From: Camillea tinctor
Lineage: Eukaryota; Ascomycota; Sordariomycetes; Xylariales; Xylariaceae
Direction of reading: 5' to 3'
Length of the DNA stretch: 64,000 bases
NCBI GenBank assembly: GCA_022578605.1
Contig: MU394137.1
Span: 1 to 64,000 of the forward strand
In this document: positions 47,389-60,384 of the stretch, piece by piece
Position numbering within the stretch: position 1 is the stretch's first letter
How the letters are laid out: each line of letters begins with the position of its first letter
Program-made: the position numbers and the translations under genes
The notes under the pieces: generated by a model
Database searches by the model: none
Told to the model about the DNA's origin: nothing
Seen by the model: only the letters and a program-made list of their open reading frames with translations

Positions 47389-47916
47389 CGGTTTGCCTAG
47401 TCTGACGGTGTCTCTTGCCTAGTCTGACGGTCATCGCCACAAACGCCACACACTAAGGCCAAAGACCGTTAGTCAACCTAAATACACTGCCACAAGCACA
47501 AGAACCACCTAAATGCAAGTACCTTTTTTGTTATGTTGTCGCAAACCACTCTAAATCAATTATAACCCCCTTTTCCCTTTTCCCTTTTTTTTTTTTTTTT
47601 TTTTACGCGCCAACCTAATCAAAGTTTATACTAGAAAGAAGGTCATTTAAACCCCTTATCCAAGTATTCTTTTAAACTATTCAAAATTATAAAGCAACCA
47701 GTTGTTAGTAATGCAATCTATTTTACAAGCGCAAAAAATGAAGGATGGTTGTAATGCGATAGTTTTTAACAATGCCCGGCAGTGGTACCTTAATTTCTAA
47801 GGATTTTGTACCTAGTGTGGCGTACTAATGCCAGCTAGCGATATTAGGTTTAGTTGTGGCATTTGTGGCGATGACCGTCAGACTAGGCAAGAGACACCGT
47901 CAGACTAGGCAAACCG
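47389..47916. mobile_element. non-autonomous hAT-type MITE, 528 bp
   Basis: The ends are terminal inverted repeats identical over 55 bp, beginning CGGTTTGCCTAGTCTGACGG, with weaker similarity further in. The element is flanked on both sides by the same 8-bp sequence TTTTAAAG (47381-47388 and 47917-47924), a target-site duplication; 8 bp is the hAT superfamily length. Each end contains two copies of TTGCCTAGTCTGACGG, which could be transposase binding sites. No coding capacity inside (poly-T, A/T-rich). The near-perfect ends and duplication imply recent insertion and little RIP. Confidence 0.9.
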
Positions 47917-47924
47917 TTTTAAAG
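47917..47924. repeat. target-site duplication, right
   Basis: TTTTAAAG, identical to 47381-47388. Confidence 0.9.
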
Positions 47925-48550
47925 TTGACAGCGCGATACATCCCTGGAAAAGACAGGGTTGTGGATAAGGCAGGTAAAGCAAATGCCGTAGTAAGTCCTA
48001 GGTATGTTCCTTGTATATAGGGCAACAAGTGGGTAAAGCGATTCAATGCTATTGAATCATTAGTATGACTACTATATTTTCTCCAATGTATAAGTGTGCG
48101 CAGGTATTATACCTAGATTATATGTGCGTAATGTATAGGTTAAGAACTTATCGTGCGGGTGGGCGCCGGGGAACAAGGGCGCATGCTTCCAGGTGGGTTT
48201 TAGTGTAGAGGGGGGAGGGGAATGGGGCAAAAGTCAGTTACCATATGCTTTACCGTATCTCCAGTGTCTAAGGTTTATTTATATAAATAGATATCTCAGC
48301 TGATATGTATCAAGGTTATATATGCATTATACTACTTGTATAGAATTAGTAAGAGCGAGTATACTGCGATTAAGTACCGGTAGAACTTGATGTCATTGTT
48401 TATTATCATTTCCCATTATTACAACATTGCTCCAAGAACAGCAACCCGGCCAACCAATGGAAAGGGGGCAGTATGTCAACTTTACTGCACGAGTCAGTAA
48501 TGAAGCTAAGGTGTAAGTGCTTGAGTAAAATGTCAGGCCAAGTCGAGTAG

Positions 48551-48597
48551 GGCCAGGCCAGGTCAGGTCAGGTCAGGTCGGATCAGATCAGGTCAAG
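48551..48597. repeat. degenerate TCAGG pentamer array
   Basis: About nine imperfect units of GGTCA/GGCCA/GATCA in tandem. Confidence 0.75.
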
Positions 48598-48826
48598 TTA
48601 GTATATTTCGGCCATGTGCGAATGTACATACTTACACTACAAACTGCCTAGTTTGCTGGTGTACCATCGTGTAAGTGTAGGTGTGGGTGCGGATGTGGGT
48701 TTGTGGGTGTGTGGGTGCGTTTGCGTGTAAGTGCCGAGATGGGCCGTCCATGAAGAACGACCCCGAAATTATTGTTTTCTACCCTAGGTACTTAGTATTA
48801 TTATACACCTTTAACACTCTGACAAT

Positions 48827-50336
48827 CTATACCTTTCCGGCAAACCGGGACCGGACGGGACCGACACCCAGCAAAAAGCAAAGAACGGAAAGGACAGAAG
48901 GTAATATGTACACTAACAAAAATCCAGAGTGAGGATGAGCGACACAGATCGATGCGCCAGATCTATTGGCTATCCCGCGTTCCCAGGGTATTGGTAGAGC
49001 ACGTGCAGTAGTTCGCCTTGATTTCTTACGTAGGGCCGGCTTTCTCTCGCAGTCATGGCATTCCGAACCTGGCCTACCGCTTGTTAGCTTTTGTTTCTTC
49101 TTGGGCACCAAGCCGATTGATTGGAGCGAAGATGGCTGTCGTTTCAAGACCCTGGACGCGTCAGTGAGTCTACAGGGGTCTATAAATTGGACCAGCCCTA
49201 ATGTACATGGTACCTGCTGCTCTCTCGTCTTAGAGCTCTCCGGTAAGCCCGGGTGCTTTAATGAACCACCTGACGATCGAGTCGAATGCGTTGACGACTT
49301 GGCCGGGGGAACTTCGATTTTGTTGATGCCCAATATCTTACTGAGGGGGAATGAAAATAAGGAGGCCTCTATGCCTAGGTCGAAATTGCATTCTAGGCTC
49401 TGAAGCCCGTGAGGTTTGAAAAAAGGTCCCTGTCTGCAACTTCAGGTTAAGAATTCAGAGGGGGGGGGAGGCGAAGGGGGGACGAGGATAGGACCCCTGG
49501 CCGCCGATCGTCAGCCAATGTCATTGCGCTTATTGGGCAGTAATGGCCCAATAGACGCCACCGTCGACGCCGAATGGGAATCTCGAATATGGTAAAAATG
49601 GTTATACATAATGTATGTGACAAAAACTATGGGAAAATACATGCAGGAGTCCCAAGGCCAGCCTGTCTATGTTCAGCCACCGAGGCTTATTCCCTAGAGC
49701 TATGTACCATACAACGCACACCTCCTCACCACATACCCCGGACACTGTTAGCATTGTAAGATAGGAAAGCTCGTGAGAGCAAAAACCACCACTCTTACCC
49801 TCTATATTCCCATTTTTTTTGTTCCTCAACCGGGTATTCGCAAACATCATTGTATAGCCGTACGCCTCCAATCTACCGAACCCATGTTTGTGGCCAGCCT
49901 GATCGCATCTTGGTGTTCTACCTCGACCATCATCAGACCATTCCATTCATCCTGAAACCCTTTTTTTTTGACCCGACATTCCCTTGAGCCCCTTTCGTCC
50001 AGCCTCAGCCCGAGCGATAGAAATTCAAATGCGACGGCATATTGCTACCTCGTCCAGCTAAGCCGGGCCGCAACGCGATGCTACTTTATACCCCTATGTG
50101 ACTCCTTAATCCCTGAAAACCCTTCAGCAGGTGAAGAAGGAAAGCTGAACAAGTACCGAGAATAGCACCGAAACAAATGGGAACCATAGCCTGATATACA
50201 CAAGCATACCTAATGAACCATCGTACCCCCAAATAAAACGCCTCGAAAATGTCCTTAAGGTTACAATGGATTAATACCCACCATCTAGTTGCCACGTGAC
50301 GGCATTGCCTATGAATGTAGCCGTTGCCAATATACT
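48827..50336. other. region with overlapping uncharacterised open frames
   Basis: Two long frames overlap on opposite strands: 48827-49333 (-), 168 codons, and 48966-49403 (+), 145 codons. At most one is real and neither resembles a family I know. The minus frame has a basic KKSRRTTAR segment and a hydrophobic stretch near its end. About 190 bp upstream of it lie three CCAAT boxes (49515, 49532 inverted, 49548), which favours the minus strand if either is expressed. The rest to 50336 shows nothing clear. Confidence 0.25.
49515..49552. promoter_or_regulatory. cluster of three CCAAT boxes
   Basis: CCAAT at 49515-49519, ATTGG at 49532-49536 and CCAAT at 49548-49552. The last two form a 7-bp inverted repeat (ATTGGGC / GCCCAAT). 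CCAAT is the binding site of the HAP/CBF complex in fungi. Confidence 0.4.
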
Positions 50337-51686
50337 CTATCGAGAGGCATGGTGGTGGTGGCTGGACCCTGCAGGGTTCGCGAGAGATGAACCCCTACCA
50401 CCGGCCTCGTCCGCGTTCTCGTACAGGTCAAGACACTCTTCGATGACTGGATACCCCGTTAGTAAAGCCAATGCCTGACCCAAAGGTAAGTGGCAAGAAT
50501 TGGGCGCCAAAGCAAAACATACTGGCAATGATTTCCTCTTCCCATACGCCGTATTCGTAGTCGACCAATCCATGCCTGTCAATGCCATCACACATCCGTA
50601 CCACTTCTTTCCCCATCTTCTTCAGCCCTTCTTCGCTGACCAAGGTTTGCCCCCGCTGGGTAGGCAGGCCAGACTCCATCATGTCCTTCTGCTTCTGAAA
50701 TAATGCTAGCCAGGCGTGGTTGAAATCGTGCCAGAGCTTGATACGATCGCTATGCAGGTCAAGGTTATCTCCAGTGAGACCTAGAATACCATATTAGTGA
50801 CGAAGGGCTGGCGGTGGTGAGCCGACAGACACTGACCAAGTTCCACAACCTTAGATAGAAGCCACTCGGACACGTTCAATAGTGATTCGCTTGCAGCCTG
50901 CAGTACTCCGCTTCGGATGTTGGTGAATATCTCCTTTAACGCTGATTGATACTGCTCGTAAGCCTCTCCCATCTCTGCCGATGTAGAATAATCTTGCTCT
51001 TCCACAACCTGCTCTGGTGCGCTTGCTTGTGCCATGCCGCTCAAGGAGCCCATTCCGCTGGGGTAGTTCTGAATCATGGATCGCTGGTCTGCTGGGCTCT
51101 GTTGATATACCGTCGAAGTGCTCGAGGATCCCGTCTGAGGTTGCAGACTGGAGGCTGCGGCTGGGTTGGTTGGTTCGCTCGGGAAATAAGGGGCGGGTAC
51201 ATCCGTTGGCATAATCTGCAGCGCTGCAGGTTGCCGAGACGGGAATTGTTGACTCGTATCGTAAACGGCACTCTGCGCGCCCGCTTGTTGCACGCCGTAT
51301 AGCAACGGCTGGTTGTACGCGCCGAAGCCCTGCGTTTGTCTACCGTCCTGGCCATATTCAGACTGATATGCCATGGTATTTTGCGGCATGGCTGTAGAGA
51401 AAGCCGTTGCCGGCTCTTGGTAGTATCCACTGTAGGCAGCCGTCCCGCCTATACCTCGAGTGGTGGAGGGAGACGTGTTGATGGGCGCAGGGCGATACCT
51501 ATCCGACCCGCTCGCACCATATGACCTCCGCTGTCCATGAGCATCGTGAACCGGATACCTAAGATTGGAGCCAGCACCGGATGGCGGTTCATTCTGCCTC
51601 CTCCGCCGTGTGTTGTCGTCCATACCCCGGAGAGGCGCGTGGCTAGATTTCGGGAGCGGCGAGCCCAGCCGATGCGTCTCCGGCAA
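50337..51686 (-). CDS. conserved fungal protein of unknown function
   Basis: Minus-strand exons 51686-50837, 50780-50523 and 50446-50337 give 405 aa. The donors are GTCAGT and GTATGT; the second intron has an ACTAAC branch site and a TATCCAG acceptor; phases agree. The N-terminal ~220 residues are Gln/Ser/Pro/Tyr-rich and disordered, with basic RRRRQ early. The folded part (about 235-390) is helical and has patterns such as YEQYQSALKEIFTNIRSG, LLNVSEWLL, LHSDRIKLWHDFNHAWL and KMGKEVVRMCDGIDRHGLVDYEYGVWEEEI. I recall this type of sequence as a conserved Sordariomycete protein without known function. It ends in SSHHHHASR. The upstream ATG at 51686 was chosen because the frame closes just above it. 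Role unknown; nuclear location is a guess from the basic N-terminus. Confidence 0.75.
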
Positions 51687-54600
51687 GGGAGCTGGATTAG
51701 GGTAAAAGACGGCCAGCTTGCTCCAAGCTGACCCTGTCGTAACCAGCCTACCTTAGTCGCCTAAACAATAGATAATGTACAGACGGTGGCAGGGTTAGAA
51801 AAGGTTGATATAACTACTATAGACTCAGCCGGTCGAACGTAAGTAAGAGTTACGCGATGCACAGAAACCTTCGTTTTAGGGTCCCTGGACAGAGATGAAC
51901 ACCGGCCGACAAGAGAGGAAGAATCTGCTCTGCTTGGTCACAAATATTGTCCAACTGGACCAGAAGAAGATTCTAGTGATTTAGAACTTGAGAGGCGGGA
52001 GATAGGATTTTACGCATCGGACTATGGCCGAGTAATGCGCGTCCAGGTCGGGTCCTCTCTTTGTTTCTTTTTTTTTTTTTACTGTAGGGAGGTCGGCAGT
52101 ACAAAAGCAAGAGTTTGCCAAGGTACGACGGACTATGTAAGTAGGAACCCACAGTTTGGATACCAAGCAGAGTTGATGCAAACACAACCAAACTATGTCA
52201 GTTACTCACCACCACACTTTTTGGTTATCCGAGTAGGGATGACGATGCTTCCGAATTCTCCAGATTTATTTTTTTTGGTTCGAAGAGCTTTATTAATGAG
52301 GCTGGGTTCGTCCACGGAAACGCTGGGTGGATATGTTTGGTGCAGCTAACTTGTCAACGGTTGTCTCTGGATGTACTAGGAAGATCCTGGCCGTCTTGCA
52401 GTGTTTTTCAAAAACAACAAGCAGTGGCCCTGTGGGACTTAAAGAAAAAAGTTCGCAACAAGCCGCACTCGAAATAGACCGAAGTAAAAAATGAAGTCCC
52501 TCGATGATGTTTGTACAGGCCAGATTTGCCCAATATCCTCACTAGGAGTTCTTCTTTTGTGATTGCGGATATCGGTATACGTAAATATATATATATATAT
52601 ATGTACGTATGCCTGTATGCATATATATATACACACACACATACGCACACATATATATATGTATATATTTTCTAGAGACGGCTGTTTCAAAATATATGTA
52701 TATATATATATGTATATATATAGTAGTTAAACTTTATCCAGTTTCATGACCGAGGTGAAAGTATAGCGAGGGAGGAATAGTAGACTGTAAACCGGAACTG
52801 AGATGATGGTATTCCCGTGAATATATGATTAATACGTGTGTGCCGATATAAGTGAGGATAGGGTTGTCGACGTCGGGAGATTTAGGTCGTCGGGGATTTT
52901 CTACTATACATAGAGAACAAGATTCCGGAACCTCGAGGAGTTTGGTCAACAAGAAGGTACCAGTACTTATTTAGCTCATTGTGTATCATTAGGTGAAGAC
53001 CGACAAGCTAGGTAACAGGAGCCGGTGCATGGTTATTAGTAGGGGGTGTGGGTGATAGAAGTGGGGACCAAACTAGACTGGTAATGAAATGAAGGTTTCG
53101 ATCTTTTAGAGCTGTGGGTAGCACGCACGAGGACAGTCGTGGTGGTGAGGGATGATGGAAACAATACATTAATATCAACCAACGCCTTGTACCGCGTGAG
53201 GAAAGAAAAAAAAAGAATTTAGAAAAAAAAAAAAAAAAAAAAAGATGGCGTCTAAGCTGGGGCTTGCCGAACTAGGCAAGCTGGCTGCGACAGGGTGACC
53301 AAGATCTGCGCACAGGTATTAGAGAGCGGGTCCGAGGCTTGTACTCCTTGGGTGTGATTTTATGAGACATATGGAAGGGAAATGGGTTCGTGGTGTGCTG
53401 CACCGAAGAGGCTTGACCTGGGTCGCTTCCTGGGTCTCTTCCTGGGTCTACCTACGTATGTACCTCCAAGGTTGGTTGAGCAGACAGCCTGCAGACTCAG
53501 AGCGGGAGAAGGCGATGCAGGATGGGATTATGACTTGTTCCCGGTGCAGATCAGTGGTGCCGAGAGAACAACTGAGATCTAACTAGGGGACAGGTAGCGA
53601 ATGCGTGAAGTCCTCACCCCCAGAACCCTGACAATGGCAGAGACGGTGGGTTCTGCAAGTCCTGCGGTTCTGCGGTTCCGCTTGAACAATAGAGAATCAA
53701 GGCTTAAAAAGAGACTTGCGAGTTATTGCTGAAAAAGAATCCAGGTCTGTACGTACAATACCCATACCCATACCCAATCCCAATCCCAATCTCAATACCC
53801 TACTAATACCGATACCGATACCGTATATAGAAGAGAGGCCGAAAGAGCTGTATAGGTGACACGAGCAGGACCAGGATTTATTAATTTTTTTTCTCTTCCT
53901 CTTTTATTATTATTTTTGCTTATTTCACCCTTTGTGCACGAGAGTAGTGAGGTCTGGTAGTAACAAGGTGGTAATATTTGATGTTTGGTAATATTTGATA
54001 ATAATCTTGTTCTGCGTAAGCCGGACGAACTCGAAACAAGCATGACAATACTTGAGTTTTATAAATAATTGGTTGTCGATGTCTCTTCCATTATTACATG
54101 TCAAAGAAGATGAAGCGGGGATGGATGGACATCAAAAACGAAAAAGAGGGTGTGATGGGAGAAGTTTAAAAATCATGGAGAGAGGGAGGGAGAGAGAGAG
54201 AAAGGTTTAGACAGATACCATTGGTTCGTATTTTAGTCATATACATAGGAATACACATGAAACGGAGGAAAGAAGGCAAGAGTAGGAAGGTAGGTAGGTA
54301 CGTTATGTGGGTGTGGTTGTATGTAGGTTAGGTATGTAGGTTATGTAGGAGGTATGTATTGTACGTATGGAGAGGTATATATGTACCTAGTAGGTTATGC
54401 AGGCCGTAGTGAATACCTCAGGAAGGAAAAATAGGTTGTTTGATGAGGCTAAGGCAAGTGGGATGTAGTAGTTAGGTACATACGTTAGTTGTAAGGTAGG
54501 CAGGTAAGCAGACGTTGCATACATGTACAGCTTACACCCGGTACGTACCTAGCCTTCGTAGTTTTTAATATGTTGAGATAGGGAAGGTACCTTACCTTGG

Positions 54601-56399
54601 CATGCCAATGCACACCTAATGCTCAGTTAGATAATGTACCTAACCTACATCACCTATATATATGTAGGTTATGTACCTTAGACAGACACTAGGTTATAAC
54701 CGTACCTACAGTACAGTCTTACATACATTAATGAGTGGGTATGTTAGATGATCTACCTAGTCGCATTTCGTAAATAATAGTAATGACATAAACAGATATA
54801 ATAATGCACCAAATATATGCTGATATCTCATCTGAAAATGTCGTGTGTACCTGCATGTTAGATGGGCTAGCTAATAGAAGAGCAAGTAGGTAACATGGTA
54901 GGAAATATTGGGTAGGGATTGCACACCTTGTATCTTGAATCCGAACTGTCTCGTTTGCTATTGGAACTATATCCGCTAGGTTAGGTATATACGGTAGCAC
55001 TACTAAGTTCGAGGTACTTCTAGAATTTGAACTGGCTGTTGATCATTCCAGAGTCTAATCATTGGGGAAGAATTCTCGAACTATCAAAAACCGTCCTTGT
55101 CCTCCCCTTCCCCTACTACTTACTAACAACCACAACCCAACCTACTCAATTCCACTTACACGCCATAACATACCTCAATGTACCCCTCTTCAACGCATTG
55201 GCGGACAAGGTTACCGCTAGAGAACCCAAAAAAGAAATCCAGAAGAAGGTTTTCGAGCCAGTTCGTTTAAACCCAAGTGTGTGGTAAGTAACATGTACCA
55301 GAGAGATGGACTGAGATGGGTAGGTAAGGTAGGCAGACAGACAGACAGACAGAGAGAGAGAGAGAGAGAGAAATGTTTCCGGCCCCTCCTGTAAACACGC
55401 AGTAAATACTCCGTATCCTTACCTACTAAGTACTTACAGAAGTGGTTCTCCGTATAATAATAACAGGATACGATGTAAAAGTCAATGCGGCGCGACTCAA
55501 TGGCTATCGGCCGGCAACTCTCGAGTCCAAGGCGAATGCTGATTCGATCTGGGGAAAAAATGGTCCTGACATCGTTGCAGTTAGGTCCACGATCAAAATA
55601 GGCTAAGCTGACGAAGGTTTTCTCCTTTTCCACTCCCCCTAACCCTCTTCGCAACAATTACCGTCATTGGTAGATGAGAGAGTTTTGACACCATGAGGCG
55701 GTCTATTTTAGACCTAACGCTCTTCTTTGAGAGGCCAGGCGTGTTGTAGGCACCTATTCTCACATTTCGTGTCCTGCTCAATCAGGCAGCTTTTTGACAC
55801 CGACGAAAAAAATCATTCGTCTTTTCTTTCTCTTACCGCAATAGACGGTCATTCCAGCCTATCTCGCCTTGTTTTTCCCATTTCAACATATTATGGTAAT
55901 GTCACCATCAGCCACTGGTGCCCAACCAAAGAAAAAAAAAAAAAAAACAATGGCCCTCCGAGGCCTTGCTTGCGATCAGCACCATGCCATCAGAGCGTTC
56001 GGGGAAAATTTTGCGTAAGAGGAGCCTGAAAAGAAACCCCCTTCCCCCCCCCAAAATATCGTGTACTCATGAAATACTTTTCAATACCGCGTCGGATTGT
56101 TGGGGGAACAGGTACTTGGGTGGTCAAGGAACAAGTTATGGCTCTGTCAGCGAGCGAGACTACGACGGTTGTTGTAATATGATCCTTGAACCATGTCGTC
56201 GGGGACGCGACTCCATAGGAACCGCTGCCAGGTGCCAAGGGCTTGCTTGCCAGGCTGTCAGGGGTCCAACATGTCGAAGTTTCCTTGAGAGAAGGGTTCG
56301 GATCAGTTGACCAGGGTATACGCATCTGGCCTGGTGTCGGAACTGACCGGGGACCTCTCACATCCTGCAGCAATCGATCACCGCTCTCTCTCACTTACT

Positions 56400-56461
<62 letters not shown>

Positions 56462-59400
56462 ACATACCACACAAACATATCCCTCTCATTCTTATTTTTT
56501 TTTTCTCACTTCTCTGTTTTCCCCATGCCAAGATCGATCTTCCTTCAAAATCTGCCGGAGAAAACGCCACAACACACATAAGCAGCATGTCAAATTGTTA
56601 CCTATTACATGCCATATGTAACTTCAGCTCTCCATGTGTGCTCGAGCTTATCTCCACGAGGACATCGTTCTCCTGGTCCTTGGGTACTAACTAATATTAG
56701 CATTGTCTCCGGCAGCGTTCTTGTCAGGGCGATGTCTGTGGGTAAAAATGGGCTGAATGTATGCCCCCCTCATCCCTGTCGCTGTCGGTTGGTCTACCAT
56801 ACCATTAGACAGTCAAGACAAGTCGTGACAGGTAAACGACACCTCCACACTGGCGAACGTTCCCTCCCCTCCCCCTCCCCTCCTTCTCAAAGGCAAGCAT
56901 GTGGTGGTGAAAAGAATCAGTGTGCACCGCCTCAAGCGCGCGCAGAGGAGACAGATTGTAGATCTAGGTATGTCCTTAGAAATCACCCCATTTATTGTGG
57001 ATTCTCTTTAGTGGGCTGTCTGTGTAAGGGGCGCCAGTCAAATGGAGAATAGCGAGGGAGACATAACGGCTTCTTACGCACTAGACGGTTCTCAACTCCA
57101 GGGATCACGTTTCCGCTTGACGAGCTTTGAGCCTCTTCCATATTTTCTAGCTGCAGCTCTATATTCGAAAGTAATTTCCCTTCGCTTTCGGGGGGTTGGG
57201 GCTCACAACGGCGAACGTTGCGAGGCCATTATTGAGCCGTCTATGTCTTGGCTGTTGGCCATTCGAATATGATGCTCCGGGCGTTAGTGCCAAGGCCAAG
57301 AGAGCTACAGCTAACTTCATTCTTTCGCCACCTGATCAGTATTTCTTGATATGGTGTTTTACAGGTACCTATATTCATTATACTGGATGTAGGTCAAAAG
57401 AACCCTGAGTCATCAGATGAAGAAGAAGAAGAAGAAAAACGAGGCTTATCTATGTATCAACTGCAAATATGGTTACATCACAGCTCAGTGCCATCCCCAA
57501 CCACCGGCTTGAACCCCCGTGTGACCTCTTACAAACTTGCCATGCTTGTGACAGGCAAGCTGCAGCTCAGTCATTGACAGCAGCGGTTTCGGATGCTAGC
57601 CGCAGGTGGGGGATGGAGGTCTAAGGGCCAAAGCACTTGTTTTGACAACCAGTTTCTGCTCGTTCGTCGTCCGTGTTGACCATGTCCTCCTCTTATTTGT
57701 GGTATCTGAGTTAATTTGTCTCGCGCCCCGTTAGCTGCCCCGTTAGCTGTCTCAATCAATTCTCAATAGGAAGGTCAGCTAGAATCGATTGGCTAGTGAG
57801 TGGTTCGTCGATCTCAGCCTCGCCCATACCGATCAGGGTGATGTACGCCGATCATGTCAATGAGGCTGTCCATTTCCCCGCAGGTTTTTCCTGTCTGGCG
57901 TGGTTCTCATGCACAATTATGGTGGTAGGGCGAGTAGTCATTTTATTTCTAATCCTTCAACACCATCTCAACGTCTCCTCAAACCCGAGGCTAAGGACCT
58001 CCCTTCATGGAATCCTGCGAGTCTGACTGCGACAGTGATGAACCGCAAGAAATGCTACTGTCGGATCAAGTTTTGTAAGACCTCTGAACTCGGCCGACAT
58101 GACTTTGCCCGAGGCCTTTTTTTTTCTTTTTTTTTTTTTTTTTGCACAAGGCACAGCGCTTAACAAGGGTCATCACATATGAAGCTTATATGCGGTATCC
58201 ATTATTCATGACATCAGGTCCAATATATCCTGGATAACGGACGATCAATTGCCATCTGACATGTCCCATCCGTGACATCTCTGCTTGTTGCCTGTCTCCC
58301 GCATTGCATCAAGGCCAAGGTGTTCGAAACGAGTTCTATAATTGTTTGATGGGCTGAATTATTAATGGGCCAATATATAGGTATGCAATATTACACTAGT
58401 CCCTGCGAACAGACACCAAGCGGCATCATTAGCGTATTCTCATTATTTCTCTGATCGTCGCTGACCGTCGCTGGCAGACTGGTGAAGAGAACCTATGAGC
58501 CGAACCTCAACTAATCAGCTTTCTCGTCACCAGACACGCGTACCCCGTGAACAAGCTGGGCAGCATGGTCTCCCATGTTTCCCGGAATGTCAACCGGCAT
58601 TGAAATAGAGTGAGACCGGGGGTGGTCAATACCAGATTGGCGATGGCGCTCTTCTTAGATCGCCTGAAACGGCCGCAAGGACTTCTAGAAAGGTTCTACG
58701 TCCGCCGCCGTCATCAGGAAGCGCATGGAATAGAAATGAAGCTAATAGTTAGACATGTTTAACCTATTCCCTTCTTTCCTTTTTGTCGCTATCTGTCCTC
58801 CGTCTCCAAACGGTGCGCATCTCGCGAATGAGACACGAGGATAGATACATCAAGTTTTGACGACCTTCCCCCCTCCCCCCTTCCCCTCTCCTCTGCGGCA
58901 AACGACGATATGAAACGGGCTGAGGCAATATGCCTCGATACTTATCGTTAACAAAGACCATGACTCCAACTTCTAGACCACCGGCGCCCGAGTCAAACAC
59001 TAGCCGAAGCCGTTTTTACCTAGGTAGTAAATATGCCGAACCGACTAGGCTAACTTGGTAGGTGACCAAGTTGCTGTCGTTTCGCATGTCCCTGTCCGTC
59101 ATCAAGCCTTCCCGCTATGGCGCGTCGTGCAATTTCCCTGGGTCCCCTGACGAACGAGAGATCGTGTGTACCTGAACTTGTCTTCGCTACGGCCTTACGA
59201 AATGCTCTTGGCATCTTATTGCTGGTCCCCCCCCATCAAGGTGAGATAAGGTCTAGAAGCATAACCCATGCCAATTTTTTTTCCTCCATCCCACAACATA
59301 AAATCTTATGGCGGCACAATAGCTTTCGATCTGATGATCATGACGACAGTGACAATGAGTGAATTTCTCATTTAGACTGTTTGTTGCCCATCGTCGCGCT

Positions 59401-60384
59401 AGTTACCGAATTCCTACATACACAGCAAGACAAGTGTAGTCATATTCAATACTTACAAGCAAACCCAAAATTTCAGGGAAATTTCCCCTCCCGCTCTCAA
59501 ACGAAAAAAAAGAAAAAAAGAAAGCAAAAAGAAAAAGAAAATCCCAAATATTACACCAGTGGGATGATGACGATTTCCCAGATTGACGCTAGCGTTTACT
59601 TCATTCAAGGTCCGTGGAGACCTTTCCGCTTTGGTATATTAGGTCATTATATAAGGTATTTTACCTGGCACACAAGCACTCACACGCGCACACATTACAA
59701 TAGATGAGTTTTGTAAACATTCGACATGTCGTATAGTACGTAGTGTAGTAGGGCTGACCAAACCCACCATCTCGTGTTTTCTGCTTCTCCTATTTCTCGG
59801 TTCCCGAGTTCTCCTTAAGGCAGATTAGGTACGGTGAACTAAGTGATGACCGGTAACACCCTTACACCCCTAGATTGGAATTGGATCAATGCTACATAAG
59901 TGTATACTTTTTTTGTGTGTGTTGTTGCCTCTGACGGAAACGCCGATGAAGCCTAGGAACCACAATGCAGCCCCGACCACCGCTGCTAGCTTCTAACTGC
60001 CAGAACCAGGGGCGCATTGCCGGTGATGCATCATATTCACGGCTCATTTGTCATCCGATTCTCATTTTTAATTTTTTCTTCTTCTTTTTCTCTCTCGACC
60101 TTATTACCCAATTTAGACGGTGAAGTCAGGAAGGGGGGGTACACATAAGTATTGATACATCAGCTTGAATACAGGGCAAGATATTTCGCCATGTCATGGT
60201 AATAGAGTGGATCTCGGAACCAGCCCCGTGCCAATAAGGCTGGCGATGGGGTTTGCCTTCTCATACATAGGTAAGGTAGATTACGTTGAACGCCGGGGGA
60301 TCGGCTCGTCCGTTTCATCATTAGACACATGCCACCTTGTTGGGATCTTTCTCTCTCTCTCTCTCTCTTCCTCTGTCTCTCTCT
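51687..60384. other. 8.7 kb of mostly gene-free DNA
   Basis: No supported gene. Notable contents are AT/GT microsatellites (52581-52725), a poly-A run (53221-53243) and an ACCCAT/CCCAAT hexamer patch (53757-53830). There are also many TAGGT-rich motifs (54280-54700), (GACA)n-(GA)n at 55333-55371 and (CA)n at 56416-56461. A TACCTAGGTA palindrome lies at 59017-59026. Bases 57436-57510 encode a CxxC...C piece like a damaged retroelement zinc knuckle. Short frames near 57796-58026, 58764-59000 (-) and 59117-59362 have no features. Confidence 0.45.

Larger units (their letters stand above)
38442..48826. other. about 10 kb without a convincing gene
   Basis: No frame with recognisable domain, and no clear spliced model. 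Contents are the right inverted-repeat arm (39366-39490), a possible decayed repeat at 39760-40130 and a 20-bp palindrome at 43327-43346. There are also many poly-T/poly-A runs, and a complete MITE at 47389-47916. A TCAGG-type pentamer repeat lies at about 48551-48597. Short open frames near 40357-40764, 42777-43253 and 45022-45252 look like chance. A non-coding transcript cannot be excluded. Confidence 0.5.

Noticed and set aside
48827..49403. Two overlapping frames on opposite strands as genes
   Set aside because: They cannot both be coding, neither has a recognisable domain, and there is no splice or homology support; noted only as a candidate region.
53757..53830. Telomere-like hexamer repeats (ACCCAT / CCCAAT)
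   Set aside because: The units differ from TTAGGG, are few and irregular, and sit between ordinary intergenic sequences.
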